A DNA stretch of 64,000 nt, taken from assembly GCA_963665165.1 (NCBI GenBank), contig OY761989.1:1612001-1676000 (forward strand), in the 5' to 3' direction. Source of the DNA: G963663315 sp963665165. Lineage in GTDB: Bacteria > Pseudomonadota > Gammaproteobacteria > Arenicellales > Poriferihabitantaceae. Under the pieces are notes generated by a model. It ran no database searches, was not told the origin of the DNA, and saw only the letters and a list, made by a program, of their open reading frames with translations. Both the position numbers and the translations under genes were made by a program. Shown here one piece after another: positions 1-9,345 of the stretch (position 1 is the stretch's first letter; each line of letters starts with the position of its first letter).

Positions 1-361
1 CCACCTGAATGAACATTCTGGACCCTTCCGTTTTCCAGGCTTTCCTGCTGACGTACACCATGTCTTCATAGCTGATCTTTCCGGCCTTGAGGGACTCGAA
101 AACCAGAAAGCTGGTCATCAGCTTGGTCAGGCTGGCCGGCTCTATTCTCAGGTCCGCATTCTGGCTTCCCAGTATCCAGCCTGTTTCGAAATCCGCCAGA
201 ACCCAGCTCCTGGCCACGATTTCCGGAACCGGGACCGGAGATTTTACGGACTCGGGGATATCGATCAGGGCGCTGTAGGCAGGCGGGCAGAGCAGCCAGA
301 ACGGCAACACAAGCAACGCCAGCAAGCGTGTAATCGGAAAATGGAAACCAGTAGCGGCCAT
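1..361 (-). CDS. dacA: D-alanyl-D-alanine carboxypeptidase (PBP5/6 family), N-terminal part
   Basis: The reading frame runs off the left edge, so only about 120 N-terminal residues are present. It starts at an ATG at 361 and opens with a signal peptide (RLLALLVLPFWLLCPPAYSA). It then reads ARSWVLADFETGWILGSQN and SLTKLMTSFLVFE, where SLTK is the SxxK active-site motif of serine D,D-carboxypeptidases. The family trims the terminal D-Ala from peptidoglycan pentapeptides in the periplasm. It lies 11 bp after rlpA at the end of the mre/mrd operon, the usual gammaproteobacterial position. The KTG motif and C-terminal anchor lie outside the window. dacA and dacC paralogues cannot be told apart here. 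Confidence 0.9.
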   Translation of the reverse strand, partial: MAATGFHFPITRLLALLVLPFWLLCPPAYSALIDIPESVKSPVPVPEIVARSWVLADFETGWILGSQNADLRIEPASLTKLMTSFLVFESLKAGKISYEDMVYVSRKAWKTEGSRMFIQV

Positions 362-372
362 ATTCGGCAATC

Positions 373-912
373 TCAAGGAGTAATGGCTTTGATACGAACC
401 CTTCCCGTGCCCTTCCTTGCGATCCCCAGTTTATGCGCGGCCGCATACGAAAGATCAATGATTCGACCATGCAGGAAAGGCCCCCGGTCGTTGACCTTGA
501 CAATGATCCGCTTTTTCGTATCGAGATTGGTAACTCGAACGTAAGTCGGCAGGGGCAAGGTCGGATGTGCCGCCGTCATTTTGAACATATCATAAATCTC
601 GCCGCTGGATGTCCGGCGTCCATGAAATTTTGCCCCGTACCACGAAGCGACCCCCTTTTGCTTGAAGCCCCTGGCGGATTTCATCGGTATATAACGTTTG
701 CCCAGGACCTTGTAAGGATTGTTGCCATACCGGCTGCGGGGTTCACGTCGCGGAACCGCATTCGGAATTTTATCGAAGTCAATACTCTGTGAAGGCGGAC
801 CGTCCCCGCCATAATAGCCGCCCGACGAACCGGGCCGTTTGTTGCCTCCGCACGCGGCTAGCGCCAACCCGATTACGACCACGGCAACCAGATTTTTATG
901 GCAGGTGGTCAT
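373..912 (-). CDS. rlpA: RlpA-like septal ring lytic transglycosylase lipoprotein
   Basis: A 179-residue lipoprotein. The N-terminus carries a lipobox (LALAACGG), which predicts lipidation at Cys21 and outer-membrane anchoring. The rest is a double-psi beta-barrel RlpA domain with the typical GVASWYGAKFHGRRTSSGE segment and a VNDRGPF...RIIDLS segment. RlpA proteins cleave peptide-free (denuded) glycan strands at the septum. This copy stops right after the barrel and has no C-terminal SPOR domain, unlike the longer Pseudomonas and E. coli proteins. Its start overlaps the mltB stop by 4 bp, so the two are probably translationally coupled. Confidence 0.92.
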   Translation of the reverse strand: MTTCHKNLVAVVVIGLALAACGGNKRPGSSGGYYGGDGPPSQSIDFDKIPNAVPRREPRSRYGNNPYKVLGKRYIPMKSARGFKQKGVASWYGAKFHGRRTSSGEIYDMFKMTAAHPTLPLPTYVRVTNLDTKKRIIVKVNDRGPFLHGRIIDLSYAAAHKLGIARKGTGRVRIKAITP

Positions 913-1925
913 TGGCGGCGTATCCTGTCGATCTCTTCCGACAATTCCGAAACCGCCAACGCATAATTGATACTGTGGTTATACCGGGTAATCGCATAAA
1001 AATTGCGGTACCCAACGATATATCGTCTTCCGTTTTCCTCATCCAGATAGAACAAGGCGCTTTTCCTGCTGCTCCCCGAAGCATCGAAATTGACCCCTGC
1101 GTCAACCAGGGCAGAGGTATCGTGGATCAATTTGGCTCTTCTGCGAACCAGAGACGCCGCCGATTCGGGTAACGGCGGCGCCACATCGGAATAGATCTTT
1201 TCGCCGCGTGTCCAGTTGTGCCCTTTCAGATAGCTGGCGACACTGCCGATCGCGTCTTCCAGTTCATTGACCAGGTCACGTCGTCCATTACCATTGAAAT
1301 CAACCGACCAGGCCTCATAACTGGTTGGCATGAACTGGGGGATCCCGATAGCGCCGGCAAAGGACCCCTGTACCGTCGCCGGATCTATTTTCTCCTTTCG
1401 GGTCGTATTCAGAAAGGTTCTTAATTCATGGCTGAAAAACCGGCTTCGCCGTGGATAAGCCGCCGACAGCGTAACCAGGCTTGCAAGTACGCTTCTATCA
1501 CCCATGCGGGTGCCGTAATGGGTTTCAATTCCTATCAGCGCCGCGATCACAGCGGGAGGCACCCCGTATACCTGAAACGCTCTGTCCAGAATCGCTTCAT
1601 TCCGCTCCCGGAACCGGACGCCATCTTCAATCCGATCCTGGTTTATCAGCAACTTCCTGTATTTGAACCATGGCAGGGCTTCATATTGCCGGTCCATCAA
1701 CGCCAGGACCTTTTCATCTATCGATACACGGCCGAGAATATCAACCAGTTCGTCCCGGGGATAACCATCCTCAACGGACATGACTTCGACCAGCTCCTGA
1801 AGCGCGGGGTATTGACCGATATCCAGCGCTTGGGCGTCCACCCATATCCCGGGCGCAAGTACAAGCAGCGCCGGCCATTTCCGGATGATCTTTTGGAAAA
1901 CAGGGAGCAGCCGATTCTCCATCAT
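909..1925 (-). CDS. mltB: Membrane-bound/periplasmic lytic murein transglycosylase B
   Basis: A 338-residue SltB/MltB family protein. The ATG at 1925 forms an ATGA overlap with the rodA stop; the frame remains open further upstream inside rodA, but that extension is not part of the family. A signal-like hydrophobic segment lies near the N-terminus. The catalytic region reads ALIGIETHYGTRMG, with the conserved Glu of the ETxYG motif, followed by GSFAGAIGIPQFMPTSY and a DFNGNGRRDL calcium-binding-like loop. The enzyme cleaves the MurNAc-GlcNAc bond to give 1,6-anhydro ends. There is no clear lipobox, so it may be periplasmic rather than lipid-anchored. Confidence 0.93.
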   Translation of the reverse strand: MMENRLLPVFQKIIRKWPALLVLAPGIWVDAQALDIGQYPALQELVEVMSVEDGYPRDELVDILGRVSIDEKVLALMDRQYEALPWFKYRKLLINQDRIEDGVRFRERNEAILDRAFQVYGVPPAVIAALIGIETHYGTRMGDRSVLASLVTLSAAYPRRSRFFSHELRTFLNTTRKEKIDPATVQGSFAGAIGIPQFMPTSYEAWSVDFNGNGRRDLVNELEDAIGSVASYLKGHNWTRGEKIYSDVAPPLPESAASLVRRRAKLIHDTSALVDAGVNFDASGSSRKSALFYLDEENGRRYIVGYRNFYAITRYNHSINYALAVSELSEEIDRIRRQ

Positions 1926-3004
1926 TGGCGCAAAGACTCCTTGTTTCGTGAAATACTCATAAGAATGCCAAACCCGATCATCAAAGTGACCATGGAAGTT
2001 CCGCCATAGCTTATCAGAGGCAATGGCACACCGACAATCGGCAGAATGCCGGAAACCATTCCGATATTGACAAACACATAGAAAAAGAAGGTCGCGGACA
2101 GCCCCCCGGCCAATAATCGGGAATAGGTATCCTTCGCATGGTATGCAATCAAAAGTCCGCGAAACACCACAAAACAATACAAAAACATCAATACGATCAC
2201 TCCGACCAGTCCAAATTCTTCGGCAAAGACCGAGAAAATAAAATCCGTATTCCGCTCCGGAATGAACTCAAGTTGCGATTGGGTGCCGGATAGCCAACCC
2301 TTGCCCCAGAAACCTCCGGAACCGATTGCAATGATGGACTGGATAGTATGGTACCCGGCGCCGAGCGGGTCAGCCCAGGGGTCCAGCAAAGTCAATATCC
2401 GGCTACGCTGGTAATCAAGCAATACCCAGTACCACATCAACGGGGTCGCCAGGCCGCCAAGCGCGACCACGAACACGACCAACCTGAAACTGACGCCAGC
2501 CAGGAAGATGACCGTAATTCCAGCCAGCGCGATCATCAGGCCGGTACCCAGGTCCGGCTGCTGAATGATCAGGACGGTCGGAACCGCGATAATCAGAACC
2601 GAAATGACCAAGGGTACAAACCCGAGCGAAAGCGACATGCGCGTGAGCAGCCATGCAACCATCATCGGCACGCCAATTTTCATGATCTCGGCCGGCTGGA
2701 ACCTGAATATGCCCAGATCGATCCAGCGTTGAGCCCCCTTGCCTGTGAACCCCACCGAAAGCACCACGACCAGCAGCGCCAACCCGCACAGATAAATTTG
2801 CGGAGACCAGCGCGCCAGCGCTTTCGGCGGAAACCTGGAAACCGCATACATCAATACCAGGGCGACACCGGCACGGATACTGTGTTTTACGATCAGGTCC
2901 ATATTTTCTCCAACCGCGCTGAACAACACGATCAAGCCGATCCCGCACAGCAACAAAATCCCGGTCAGCAACGGATAATCAAAGCCCGGCCTTTTTAGAT
3001 TCAT
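1922..3004 (-). CDS. rodA: Rod-shape-determining SEDS peptidoglycan polymerase RodA
   Basis: A 360-residue polytopic membrane protein of the SEDS family, with about ten hydrophobic segments. Recognisable parts are the GAQRWIDLGIFRFQPAEIMKI segment, the QQPDLGT motif (whose Asp is essential in SEDS glycosyltransferases), GGFWGKGWLSGTQSQLEFIPE, and the C-terminal GVPLPLISYGGTSM. It polymerises lipid II into glycan strands together with PBP2, encoded immediately upstream. The start overlaps the PBP2 stop by 4 bp (ATGA), and the stop overlaps the mltB start in the same way. Confidence 0.96.
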   Translation of the reverse strand: MNLKRPGFDYPLLTGILLLCGIGLIVLFSAVGENMDLIVKHSIRAGVALVLMYAVSRFPPKALARWSPQIYLCGLALLVVVLSVGFTGKGAQRWIDLGIFRFQPAEIMKIGVPMMVAWLLTRMSLSLGFVPLVISVLIIAVPTVLIIQQPDLGTGLMIALAGITVIFLAGVSFRLVVFVVALGGLATPLMWYWVLLDYQRSRILTLLDPWADPLGAGYHTIQSIIAIGSGGFWGKGWLSGTQSQLEFIPERNTDFIFSVFAEEFGLVGVIVLMFLYCFVVFRGLLIAYHAKDTYSRLLAGGLSATFFFYVFVNIGMVSGILPIVGVPLPLISYGGTSMVTLMIGFGILMSISRNKESLRQ

Positions 3005-4902
3005 GACCGTATTTCCGTGGAGCCCGAGATACCGGACAATTGATCGGCAGGCGGTTCCGGGAAGAGTTTCAATCGTTCGAGCAGGTAATAATCAATCAGT
3101 TTCCTGGCAATCGGAGCCGCTGTCCGACTGCCGCTGCCAGCATGCTCGACGATAACCGAAATCGCGATCTTCGGATTTTCAACCGGAGCGAACCCGACAA
3201 ACAATGAGTGGTCCCTGAACTTCTTTTCCACGGTTTCATCATCGTATTCTTCATTCTGGGCGATGCTTTTGACCTGGGCTGTACCGGTCTTGCCAGCCAT
3301 CCGGTATCGGATGTCCCGGGCGATTCCTCTTGCCGTACCCTTTGGTCCATGCACGACCTCCTCCATACTGTCGATGACTCGCGCATAAAAATTACGATTG
3401 CGCAATTCAACCATTTCGTGTTTCACGGATTCAGGACGTTGTTTGGCCTGACTGGAAGGGTCCTCGATAACGGACAAAAACCTGGGGGGGATAATTTTTC
3501 CATGATTAGCGAGAGTGGCTGTCGTGGCAGCGAGTTGCAGCGGTGTAACCAGCATATAACCCTGGCCAATCCCTGTGATGATGGTTTCTCCCGGATACCA
3601 TGACTGATCGAAACGCCGTCGTTTCCATTGCCGCGAGGGAATCAGGCCGGAAGGCTCTCCGAGCAAATCAATACCGGTTACCTTGCCAAATCCGAATCGG
3701 GTCATTCCTTCGTGTATCCTGTCAATCCCCAATCTTTTCGCAAGCCGGTAAAAGTAGACGTCACAGGATTGTATGATACTGTCATGGCCATCCACCTTGC
3801 CATGACCGTACTTGTTCCAGCATCGGTAACGGTGAGTATGATTCGGCAAACTGTACCAACCGGGACAGTGGCTGACCGTGCTATGGCTGATCCCGTTTTC
3901 CATACCGATCAACGAGATGAAACCCTTTATCGTGGAACCGGGCGCATAACGGCCCGACAATGCCCGGTTCAGCAGAGGCTGGCGGTCGGATGTCTTGAGA
4001 AGGTCGTATTCGGTTTCACTGATACCATTGACAAATGGATTGGGATCATAACCAGGGACGCTGACGAAAGCCAATACCTCTCCCGTGTCGGGTTCAATGG
4101 CAACCACGGAACCCTCGTATCCTTGCAGCGCTTCAATTCCTTTTTCCTGCAACTTGATGTCCATACTCAAATAAAGCGATTTTCCGGTATCGGACGTGGT
4201 TTCTTCCAGCTTCCGAATGATGCGGCCGTGTGCGTTGGTTTCCACTTGAACCACGCCGAGTTTGCCCAGCAACTCGGATTCATAACGCGCTTCTATACCG
4301 CTCTTTCCAATATATTCCATTCCACGGTAAGCCTGGTTATCCACTATCTTCAGATCGCTTTCGCTTATTCTTCCTACATAGCCGATTACATGGGAGGCCA
4401 GATCCCCTTTCGGATAATGCCTTTGCAGCCGCGCTCTTAATTCCACTCCATCATAGCGATGCTGATTGACGGCAATAACGGCAACCTCCTGTTCACTCAG
4501 ATTCGCTTTCAGGGTCTGCCTTACAAAGGAAGGACGTTCTTCCAACAGCAATCGAAATGGCTTCAAATGAGTATCTGTCAGCTCGATCAACTGACCCAGT
4601 TCGTGCAGCAACACATCCATGTCCTCGACCTGGTCGGGCAGTATTTCAAGATTATAGGCCTTCTTGTTGTCGGCCAGAATTTCTCCGTTCCGGTCATAAA
4701 TGAGCCCCCTTATCGGAGTCAGGGGAAAGATATCGATACGATTATTCTGGGCAAGTGTGGAGAATCGCTGGTACTGATGAACCTGCAGCCAGATCAATCT
4801 GGCCACGAGAACCAGAAACAGCAACAGAATGATCGTGAACAGTATTCCAATCCGGTTGCGGACAGCGCCGCCTTCAACCAGGGGATTCCGTTTCGGCATC
4901 AT
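3001..4902 (-). CDS. mrdA: Penicillin-binding protein 2 (elongasome D,D-transpeptidase)
   Basis: A 633-residue class B PBP. The ATG at 4902 overlaps the mreD stop (ATGA); the longer open frame upstream lies inside mreD. It has a short cytoplasmic N-terminus and one membrane segment (GILFTIILLLFLVLVARLIW), then the PBP dimerisation region (RGLIYDRNGEILADN). The transpeptidase domain contains APGSTIKG (SxxK active-site Ser), a QSCD motif in the SxN position, and AGKTGTAQV (KTG). It crosslinks the lateral wall with RodA and MreBCD. The SxN position carrying Cys-Asp should be compared with homologues. Confidence 0.96.
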   Translation of the reverse strand: MMPKRNPLVEGGAVRNRIGILFTIILLLFLVLVARLIWLQVHQYQRFSTLAQNNRIDIFPLTPIRGLIYDRNGEILADNKKAYNLEILPDQVEDMDVLLHELGQLIELTDTHLKPFRLLLEERPSFVRQTLKANLSEQEVAVIAVNQHRYDGVELRARLQRHYPKGDLASHVIGYVGRISESDLKIVDNQAYRGMEYIGKSGIEARYESELLGKLGVVQVETNAHGRIIRKLEETTSDTGKSLYLSMDIKLQEKGIEALQGYEGSVVAIEPDTGEVLAFVSVPGYDPNPFVNGISETEYDLLKTSDRQPLLNRALSGRYAPGSTIKGFISLIGMENGISHSTVSHCPGWYSLPNHTHRYRCWNKYGHGKVDGHDSIIQSCDVYFYRLAKRLGIDRIHEGMTRFGFGKVTGIDLLGEPSGLIPSRQWKRRRFDQSWYPGETIITGIGQGYMLVTPLQLAATTATLANHGKIIPPRFLSVIEDPSSQAKQRPESVKHEMVELRNRNFYARVIDSMEEVVHGPKGTARGIARDIRYRMAGKTGTAQVKSIAQNEEYDDETVEKKFRDHSLFVGFAPVENPKIAISVIVEHAGSGSRTAAPIARKLIDYYLLERLKLFPEPPADQLSGISGSTEIRS

Positions 4903-5396
4903 GATCCTGATCTCACCTGTTGTCTCAGGAAACGCAGGACCACGTATATGAAAGGCCAGATCAGCGCCGACATCAGCGCCGATTGCCAGTAAATCAGTCT
5001 GACCTCGGTACTGACCGTGAGATTGGCTATCAAGATGGTAATACCGATGTCCACCGAGGCGATGAAGAAAACAACGACGCATTGTTTCCACAGATCATAC
5101 CTCCGTATCCTGCGGCTCGCAGTCACCGCGAAAAAAGCGACGAAAGCCTTGGCGAGAGCATGCTGTCCGAACAAGGAATAATTCAGTATATCGACCATCA
5201 ATCCGGTAACCCAACCACAACTGACACCGATTCTGTCCGGAATTTCAACACACCAGTAAAACAGGATCAGCAGCACCCAATCCGGTTTTGCATATTTCAT
5301 CCACTCGAAATAAGTGACCAGGTTCAACGCCAGGCCGATCATCAATGTGACCAGGACGAATCCATACGGAGAATTCCCGAATCGATATCTACTCAT
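4899..5396 (-). CDS. mreD: Rod-shape-determining membrane protein MreD
   Basis: A 165-residue, strongly hydrophobic protein with about five membrane segments. It includes the family pattern PDWVLLILFYWCVEIPDRIGVSCGWV followed by GLMVDILNYSLFGQHALAKAF. MreD is an inner-membrane part of the Rod elongation complex together with MreC and RodA/PBP2. It overlaps mreC by 8 bp and mrdA by 4 bp, so the three genes are probably co-translated. Confidence 0.94.
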   Translation of the reverse strand: MSRYRFGNSPYGFVLVTLMIGLALNLVTYFEWMKYAKPDWVLLILFYWCVEIPDRIGVSCGWVTGLMVDILNYSLFGQHALAKAFVAFFAVTASRRIRRYDLWKQCVVVFFIASVDIGITILIANLTVSTEVRLIYWQSALMSALIWPFIYVVLRFLRQQVRSGS

Positions 5397-6255
5397 TGCT
5401 CTGGCTTGAATCCGGCCCCGGACCAGGTGGTTTGGAGGGATCGGCGTAGTCCGGATTCCACAACAGCAGTACCTCCCTGACCAATCCGATTTTCGCGATG
5501 GTCGATGCCGAAATCTTCATGAATGGCTCACTGGCATCCTCAACGATCTCGGCCACTTCAGCGACCTTGTGTCCAGTCGGAAAACGTCCACCCATACCGG
5601 AAGTAACCAGTATGTCACCCCGGCGGATATCCGAACGGCTGATCAGGCTCGGCACTTCGACACGGTCTGCCTGTCCGGTGCCCTGAACGATGGTTCGCAA
5701 CTGGTTCCTCTGGATCTGGACGGGCAGGCCATGGCTCGGGTCGGTGATCAGGGTAACGACACTTCTCTTCAGGCCGACTGTTGAGACCTGTCCGAGCACG
5801 CCCTCAGGCGCGAGTACGGGCTGACCGGGATAAACTCCTGATTCCGTACCCCGGTTAAGCACGATATTCTGGTTGTAGGGTTCCTGGCTCACCTCGATTA
5901 TTTTTGCCAGCAGAATCTGTTCGGTGGAACTTTCAACTGCACCCAGCAGTTTTGTAAGACGCTGGTTTTCCAGTTCCAGCGCCTCGTATCGTTGTAACCG
6001 GGTCTCCAGGACAGCCTGCTTGCGTTCAAGTTCGCTGAATCTCCGGTACAGCGTATCGTCCGGATAATATTTTTCGGCAAGGGCGGCTACATTGTACGGA
6101 AACCGGACGATGGATTCGAATGTGATGTTGATTACCGAAGTGGCGACCCTGGCTGGAGCGAGCAGGTCGCTTCGATGATCCGTGATCATCAATCCGGTGG
6201 ACAGCAGAAAAAAGAAGATAAACCGATTGATTGGGAAGCTTCGATAGTAGCTCAA
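5389..6255 (-). CDS. mreC: Rod-shape-determining protein MreC
   Basis: A 288-residue bitopic protein: a short cytoplasmic tail, one membrane helix (RFIFFFLLSTGLMITDHRSD), a coiled coil (about residues 68-105, YRRFSELERKQAVLETRLQRYEALELENQRL), then the periplasmic beta-barrel domain. The start is a TTG; no upstream ATG or GTG stays in frame, and later starts would remove the membrane anchor. MreC links cytoplasmic MreB to the periplasmic PBP2. A 100-bp gap separates it from mreB, unlike the overlapping junctions downstream. The Pro/Ser-rich C-terminal tail is probably disordered. Confidence 0.95.
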   Translation of the reverse strand: MSYYRSFPINRFIFFFLLSTGLMITDHRSDLLAPARVATSVINITFESIVRFPYNVAALAEKYYPDDTLYRRFSELERKQAVLETRLQRYEALELENQRLTKLLGAVESSTEQILLAKIIEVSQEPYNQNIVLNRGTESGVYPGQPVLAPEGVLGQVSTVGLKRSVVTLITDPSHGLPVQIQRNQLRTIVQGTGQADRVEVPSLISRSDIRRGDILVTSGMGGRFPTGHKVAEVAEIVEDASEPFMKISASTIAKIGLVREVLLLWNPDYADPSKPPGPGPDSSQSNE

Positions 6256-6355
6256 AACACAAACCCGGATTACCGACGCATAACCAACAATTCCACCAAT
6301 TTCCCGCTCAATGAGTAAAATGTTCCAACGATGCGATGATCAACACCCGGCCTGG

Positions 6356-7399
6356 TCAGCCATCACTTGCGAATATGTCACCGATCACATCCATTTCCTC
6401 CAACGCGCGGCCACAGCCGCGAACCACGCAACTCAAGGGTTCTTCAGCCAGAATCACCGGCAGACCGATGTCCTGCATCAACCTCGTGTCCATATCCCGC
6501 AGCAAGGCGCCACCGCCAGCGATTACCATTCCTTTCTCGCTGATGTCCGCGCTCAGTTCGGGTGGCGCTTTTTCCAGCGCCTGCCTGATTGCCTGAACGA
6601 TCTGCTGAATCGAATTATTGATCGCTTCGTATATCTCTTCGCTGGTGATCAGCAGGCCGCGAGCCAGACCTTCGGTAATATCCCGGCCCTTGATTTCCAT
6701 TTCCTTGTGCTCGGACTCCGACCAGGCGGTCCCTATGGAGTGTTTGATGCGCTCGGCTGTGGATTCACCGATAAGAACTCCGTGGCGTTGCCGCATGTGG
6801 TTGATAATCGCCTCGTCGAGCGAATCGCCGGCAATCCGAAGGGAACTGGAATAAACCATCCCTCCCAGAGACAGAATACCCACTTCAGTCGTGCCGCCGC
6901 CAATATCGACCACCATGGATCCGGTCGGCTCGGCAACAGGGAGATTGGCGCCAATAGCGACCGCCATGGGTTCTTCGATCAGATAGACTTCCCGGGCGCC
7001 GGCGCCGGTAGCGGATTCGCTGATCGCCCGTCTCTCCACCTGGGTCGACCCGCAAGGTACGCAGATAATTATCCTCGGACTCGAAAAAAGCTTGTTTTCC
7101 TGAGCTTTACGGATAAAATACTTGAGCATATCTTCCGTGACGTTGAAATCAGCTATCACCCCATCCTTCATCGGGCGCGTCGCCCTGATTGTCCCCGGCG
7201 TTCGACCCAGCATGCGCTTGGCGTCATGGCCGACGGCCAGTACGCTTTTAGCGCCATTGTGGCTGGAGGATTCCTTGATAGCCACAACAGAGGGTTCATT
7301 CAGGATAATTCCCTTGTTACGAACATAAATCAGGGTGTTTGCAGTACCGAGGTCTATTGCCAGGTCATTGGAAAAGAGGCCAATCAGGCGGTTGAACAT
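6356..7399 (-). CDS. mreB: Actin-like rod-shape-determining protein MreB
   Basis: A 347-residue bacterial actin. The chosen ATG at 7399 gives the family N-terminus MFNRLIGLFSNDLAIDLGTANT; an upstream in-frame extension is not conserved. Nucleotide-binding motifs are visible: DLGTANT (phosphate 1), VVDIGGGTTEV (phosphate 2) and VIAGGGALLRDMD (adenosine). It forms membrane-associated filaments that guide lateral wall synthesis. It is the first gene of the mreBCD-mrdAB-mltB-rlpA-dacA run and lies divergent to gatC, with about 170 bp between the two starts for both promoters. Confidence 0.97.
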   Translation of the reverse strand: MFNRLIGLFSNDLAIDLGTANTLIYVRNKGIILNEPSVVAIKESSSHNGAKSVLAVGHDAKRMLGRTPGTIRATRPMKDGVIADFNVTEDMLKYFIRKAQENKLFSSPRIIICVPCGSTQVERRAISESATGAGAREVYLIEEPMAVAIGANLPVAEPTGSMVVDIGGGTTEVGILSLGGMVYSSSLRIAGDSLDEAIINHMRQRHGVLIGESTAERIKHSIGTAWSESEHKEMEIKGRDITEGLARGLLITSEEIYEAINNSIQQIVQAIRQALEKAPPELSADISEKGMVIAGGGALLRDMDTRLMQDIGLPVILAEEPLSCVVRGCGRALEEMDVIGDIFASDG

Positions 7400-7572
7400 G
7401 ATTTTGAGAATTCCGTATGAAAATAAAGAGAGAAAGTGGAACCTGAAGCAGCCACAGCGGCGCCACATAAAATTTTGCGCATAGCTTACCAATCCAGGCC
7501 ATACTATTCAACCACTTATTGTTATGGTAAGTTGATGCAATTTTAATGGCAATTCCCGAAAAACCTATCATT

Positions 7573-7860
7573 ATGTCATTGACGCCGACTGAAATCAGGC
7601 ACATTGCAAAGCTGGCGAGACTCAGGATGGAAGACCATCAGGCGCGCTCCTGCGCGACACAGCTTTCCCGTATTCTCGAACTGATTGAACAAATGAACCG
7701 GATCGATACCAGCGACATCGAACCCATGTCCCATCCTCAGGATACCGCACTGAGATTGAGGGAGGACAAGGTGACGGCGACCGACCAGACAGAAGCTTAC
7801 CTGGAAATTGCGCCCGCTTCAGAAAACGGACTCTATCTCGTCCCCAGAGTCATCGAATAA
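7573..7860 (+). CDS. gatC: Asp-tRNA(Asn)/Glu-tRNA(Gln) amidotransferase subunit C
   Basis: A 95-residue GatC. The ATG at 7573 gives the expected start MSLTPTEIRHIAKLARL; an in-frame ATG at 7546 would add nine atypical residues. The C-terminal part (DTALRLREDKVT...APASENGLYLVPRVIE) matches the family, which wraps around GatA and stabilises the GatA-GatB contact. It is followed 14 bp later by gatA. No strong Shine-Dalgarno sequence is visible. Confidence 0.94.
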   Translation: MSLTPTEIRHIAKLARLRMEDHQARSCATQLSRILELIEQMNRIDTSDIEPMSHPQDTALRLREDKVTATDQTEAYLEIAPASENGLYLVPRVIE

Positions 7861-7874
7861 TCCGTTTTAACGCC

Positions 7875-9329
7875 ATGCACGCCAACACACTGCGGGAACA
7901 TAGCGAGTCCCTGCGAAAAAGGGAATATTCCAGCGTCGAATTGACCCGGCACTTTCTCGACCGTATTCACAGGGCTTCCGATCTGAACGCGTTTATCACG
8001 ATCACCGATGAAATCGCGCTGGAACAGGCCAGTGAATCGGACCGGCTCCTGTCATCGGGTGTGGCCGGACGGCTGACCGGCATCCCGATCGCTCATAAGG
8101 ACCTGTTCTGTACGCGAGGGGTATTGACCACCTGTGGATCGAGAATACTGCACAACTTCAAATCGCCCTATGACGCGACCGTAGTGGACAAACTCAACGC
8201 AGAGGGCATGATAACGCTTGGCAAAACCAATATGGATGAATTTGCGATGGGGTCTTCCTGCGAAACCAGCTATTTCGGCACAGTGGCCAATCCATGGGAC
8301 AAGGCGCGCGTTCCGGGCGGCAGTTCGGGCGGGTCGGCATCCGCCGTTGCCGCGCGTCTGGTACCGGTTGCGTCCGCCACCGATACCGGTGGCTCCATTC
8401 GCCAGCCCGCCGCGTTCTGCGGATTGACCGGAATCAAACCGAGTTATGGCAGAGTGTCGCGGTATGGCATGATCGCGTTTGCCTCATCCCTGGATCAGGG
8501 CGGTATCCTGGCAACCAGCGCGGAAGACGCGGCCATGGTATTACAGGCCATGTCCGGATTCGATCCGCGGGATTCGACCTCCCTGCAACTGGAAACACCG
8601 GACTATTGCAGTATTCTGGATCATTCGATCACAGGCAAAACCATTGGATTGCCGAAGGAGTTTTTTGATGACGGCGTCGATTGCGAAGTCGCCGCCATTG
8701 TTCAGCAGAGCGTCATGCAACTCGAATCCATGGGCGCGAAAACCATTGACGTCGAATTGCCGAACAGCCGGGCCGCCATCCCCTGTTATTATGTCCTGGC
8801 GCCTGCTGAAGCGTCGTCCAACCTGTCACGCTTTGACGGGGTTCGTTACGGTTACCGCACCGGACACTATGACGACCTCGTCGACATGTATGAAAAGACC
8901 CGCGCTGAAGGTTTCGGCGAGGAAGTGCAACGGCGGATCATGATTGGTACATACGTCCTGTCTTCCGGCTATTACGATGCCTACTATATCAAGGCGCAAA
9001 AGCTGAGGCGGCTGATTGCGGACGATTTCAGTCGCGCATTCGAAAAATGTGATTTTATCCTCGGCCCGACGACCCCGGCTACCGCTTTCGTTCTGGGTGA
9101 AAAGAATGATGATCCCGTTGCGATGTATCTGAACGATATTTTCACCAATTCCGCTAATCTGGCCGGTTTGCCGGCAATGTCCCTTCCAGCGGGCTTTGAC
9201 AGTCGGGGGCTGCCCGTGGGACTTCATCTGATTGGCCGGTATCTGGATGAATCCACCTTGCTGAATGCCGCTCACCAGTTCCAGCGGGAAACAGACTGGC
9301 ATCGACGGATTCCAGCGGAATATCAATGA
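7875..9329 (+). CDS. gatA: Asp-tRNA(Asn)/Glu-tRNA(Gln) amidotransferase subunit A
   Basis: A 484-residue amidase-signature enzyme that releases ammonia from glutamine for the amidation of mischarged tRNA on GatB. The Ser-cisSer-Lys triad motifs are present: IPIAHKDLFCT (Lys), PGGSSGGSASA, and ATDTGGSIRQPAAFCG (catalytic Ser in the TGGSIR segment). Length is normal for GatA. It sits between gatC and gatB in the standard order. Confidence 0.97.
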   Translation: MHANTLREHSESLRKREYSSVELTRHFLDRIHRASDLNAFITITDEIALEQASESDRLLSSGVAGRLTGIPIAHKDLFCTRGVLTTCGSRILHNFKSPYDATVVDKLNAEGMITLGKTNMDEFAMGSSCETSYFGTVANPWDKARVPGGSSGGSASAVAARLVPVASATDTGGSIRQPAAFCGLTGIKPSYGRVSRYGMIAFASSLDQGGILATSAEDAAMVLQAMSGFDPRDSTSLQLETPDYCSILDHSITGKTIGLPKEFFDDGVDCEVAAIVQQSVMQLESMGAKTIDVELPNSRAAIPCYYVLAPAEASSNLSRFDGVRYGYRTGHYDDLVDMYEKTRAEGFGEEVQRRIMIGTYVLSSGYYDAYYIKAQKLRRLIADDFSRAFEKCDFILGPTTPATAFVLGEKNDDPVAMYLNDIFTNSANLAGLPAMSLPAGFDSRGLPVGLHLIGRYLDESTLLNAAHQFQRETDWHRRIPAEYQ

Positions 9330-9345
9330 TGGACAGGGAAATTCC

